Below are positions 6,260 to 6,514 of a DNA stretch of 6,514 nucleotides, in pieces (position 1 is the first letter of the stretch; each line of letters starts with the position of its first letter). The notes beneath the pieces were generated by a model, which made no database searches, was not told the origin of the DNA, and worked only from the letters and a program-made list of their open reading frames with translations. The translations under genes and the position numbers were made by a program. The stretch spans positions 1 to 6,514 of the forward strand of contig JAIRWW010000327.1 of assembly GCA_031268685.1 (NCBI GenBank), read 5' to 3'. This DNA is from Azoarcus sp. (lineage in GTDB: Bacteria; Pseudomonadota; Gammaproteobacteria; Burkholderiales; Rhodocyclaceae).

Positions 6260-6266
6260 CTCCTTC
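6260..6266 (-). promoter_or_regulatory. Strong ribosome binding site that sets the start of the siderophore-interacting protein
   Basis: The minus strand reads GAAGGAG, 6 nt before the ATG at 6251-6253. This supports the 245-residue protein over a 29-residue N-terminal extension from a TTG at 6340. Confidence 0.8.
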
Positions 6267-6376
6267 TCATGGCCCCTTCGCCGGCAGCGCCGAGGCAGCG
6301 GACGTAGCCCGCCCGACGGCGGCTTCGCCAGCCAGATCAATCGATTCCATCTTTCGTAAACTTGCGGGGAATCGGC

Positions 6377-6514
6377 TTAGCCGAGTCGCATGGAAAGTTC
6401 CACGCCTTCGTTGAACGGTACGGACAGGTATCCGCTGTCGACTGCGCGCACGCGCGCCAGATACTCCGGGCTGGCGTCGGCGTTGTCGGCCACGATCAAC
6501 GCACCAGGTCGCAG
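6377..6514 (-). CDS. Class I SAM-dependent O-methyltransferase, C-terminal end (truncated by window edge)
   Basis: The last 45 residues and stop (TAA) of a gene entering from the right edge. The translation begins LRPGALIVADNADASPEYLA and ends with GYLSVPFNEGVELSMRLG. The L-[RK]-P-G-[AG]-L-I-V-x-D-N pattern is strand 5 and the following loop of class I SAM methyltransferases, with the DN typical of the catechol O-methyltransferase-like O-methyltransferase group. The ending in [VG]ELS-[ML]-R is common in those bacterial proteins. The SAM-binding glycine loop and substrate are off the window. The gene reads toward the siderophore-interacting protein, 123 nt upstream of it. Confidence 0.85.
   Translation of the reverse strand: MRPGALIVADNADASPEYLARVRAVDSGYLSVPFNEGVELSMRLG

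Noticed and set aside
6254..6340. N-terminal extension of the siderophore-interacting protein to a TTG at 6340
   Set aside because: The GAAGGAG site 6 nt before the ATG at 6253 is strong, and the extra 29 residues are Arg-rich without family similarity.
6371..6385. Palindrome TCGGCTTAGCCGA at the O-methyltransferase stop codon
   Set aside because: Six-base arms with a single-base centre cannot form a proper hairpin loop and no T-run follows, so it is not a terminator.
1..6514. CRISPR arrays, insertion sequences, tRNA or rRNA genes
   Set aside because: I saw no regularly spaced repeats, terminal inverted repeats with a transposase, or tRNA/rRNA-like sequence; almost all of the window is accounted for by recognised protein genes.

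Overview
This window looks like a piece of chromosome from a high-GC proteobacterium, most likely a betaproteobacterium. The reasons are the compact hemC-hemD-hemX-hemY cluster, which is typical of beta- and gammaproteobacteria, the GC-rich codon use of the hem genes, and the protein families on both sides. The assignment is inference from gene order and protein style; no species can be named.

Layout from left to right: (1) minus strand, 1-908: the two subunits of a class I (AtoDA-type) CoA-transferase. Subunit A is complete; subunit B starts 12 nt downstream and runs off the left edge after 62 residues, which include the catalytic-glutamate motif. (2) 909-1179: a 271-nt divergent intergenic region with weak promoter-like boxes for both directions, a short hairpin on the CoA-transferase side and a degenerate direct repeat on the hemC side. 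(3) Plus strand, 1180-5349: hemC, hemD, hemX and hemY, tightly packed (4-nt overlap, then 9-nt and 10-nt gaps) and presumably one operon. HemC and HemD catalyse consecutive steps from porphobilinogen to uroporphyrinogen III. HemX and HemY are inner-membrane proteins of poorly defined role that accompany them. (4) 5350-5515: a short convergent intergenic region without a convincing terminator. (5) Minus strand, 5516-6253: a siderophore-interacting, FAD-dependent ferric-siderophore reductase. (6) 6254-6376: a 123-nt gap. (7) Minus strand, 6377-6514: the last 45 residues of a class I SAM-dependent O-methyltransferase, cut by the right edge.

The hem genes make the last common tetrapyrrole precursor (for haem, sirohaem and cobalamin). 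The neighbouring siderophore reductase releases iron from ferric siderophores. Both serve iron/haem metabolism, but nothing in the sequence shows that they are co-regulated. The CoA-transferase operon is functionally unrelated and visibly lower in GC than hemC.

I found no mobile element, CRISPR array, RNA gene or clearly new system. This is mostly an ordinary housekeeping region. The observation best supported by the sequence is a 13-residue tandem duplication inside CoA-transferase subunit A. The others are weak intergenic signals.
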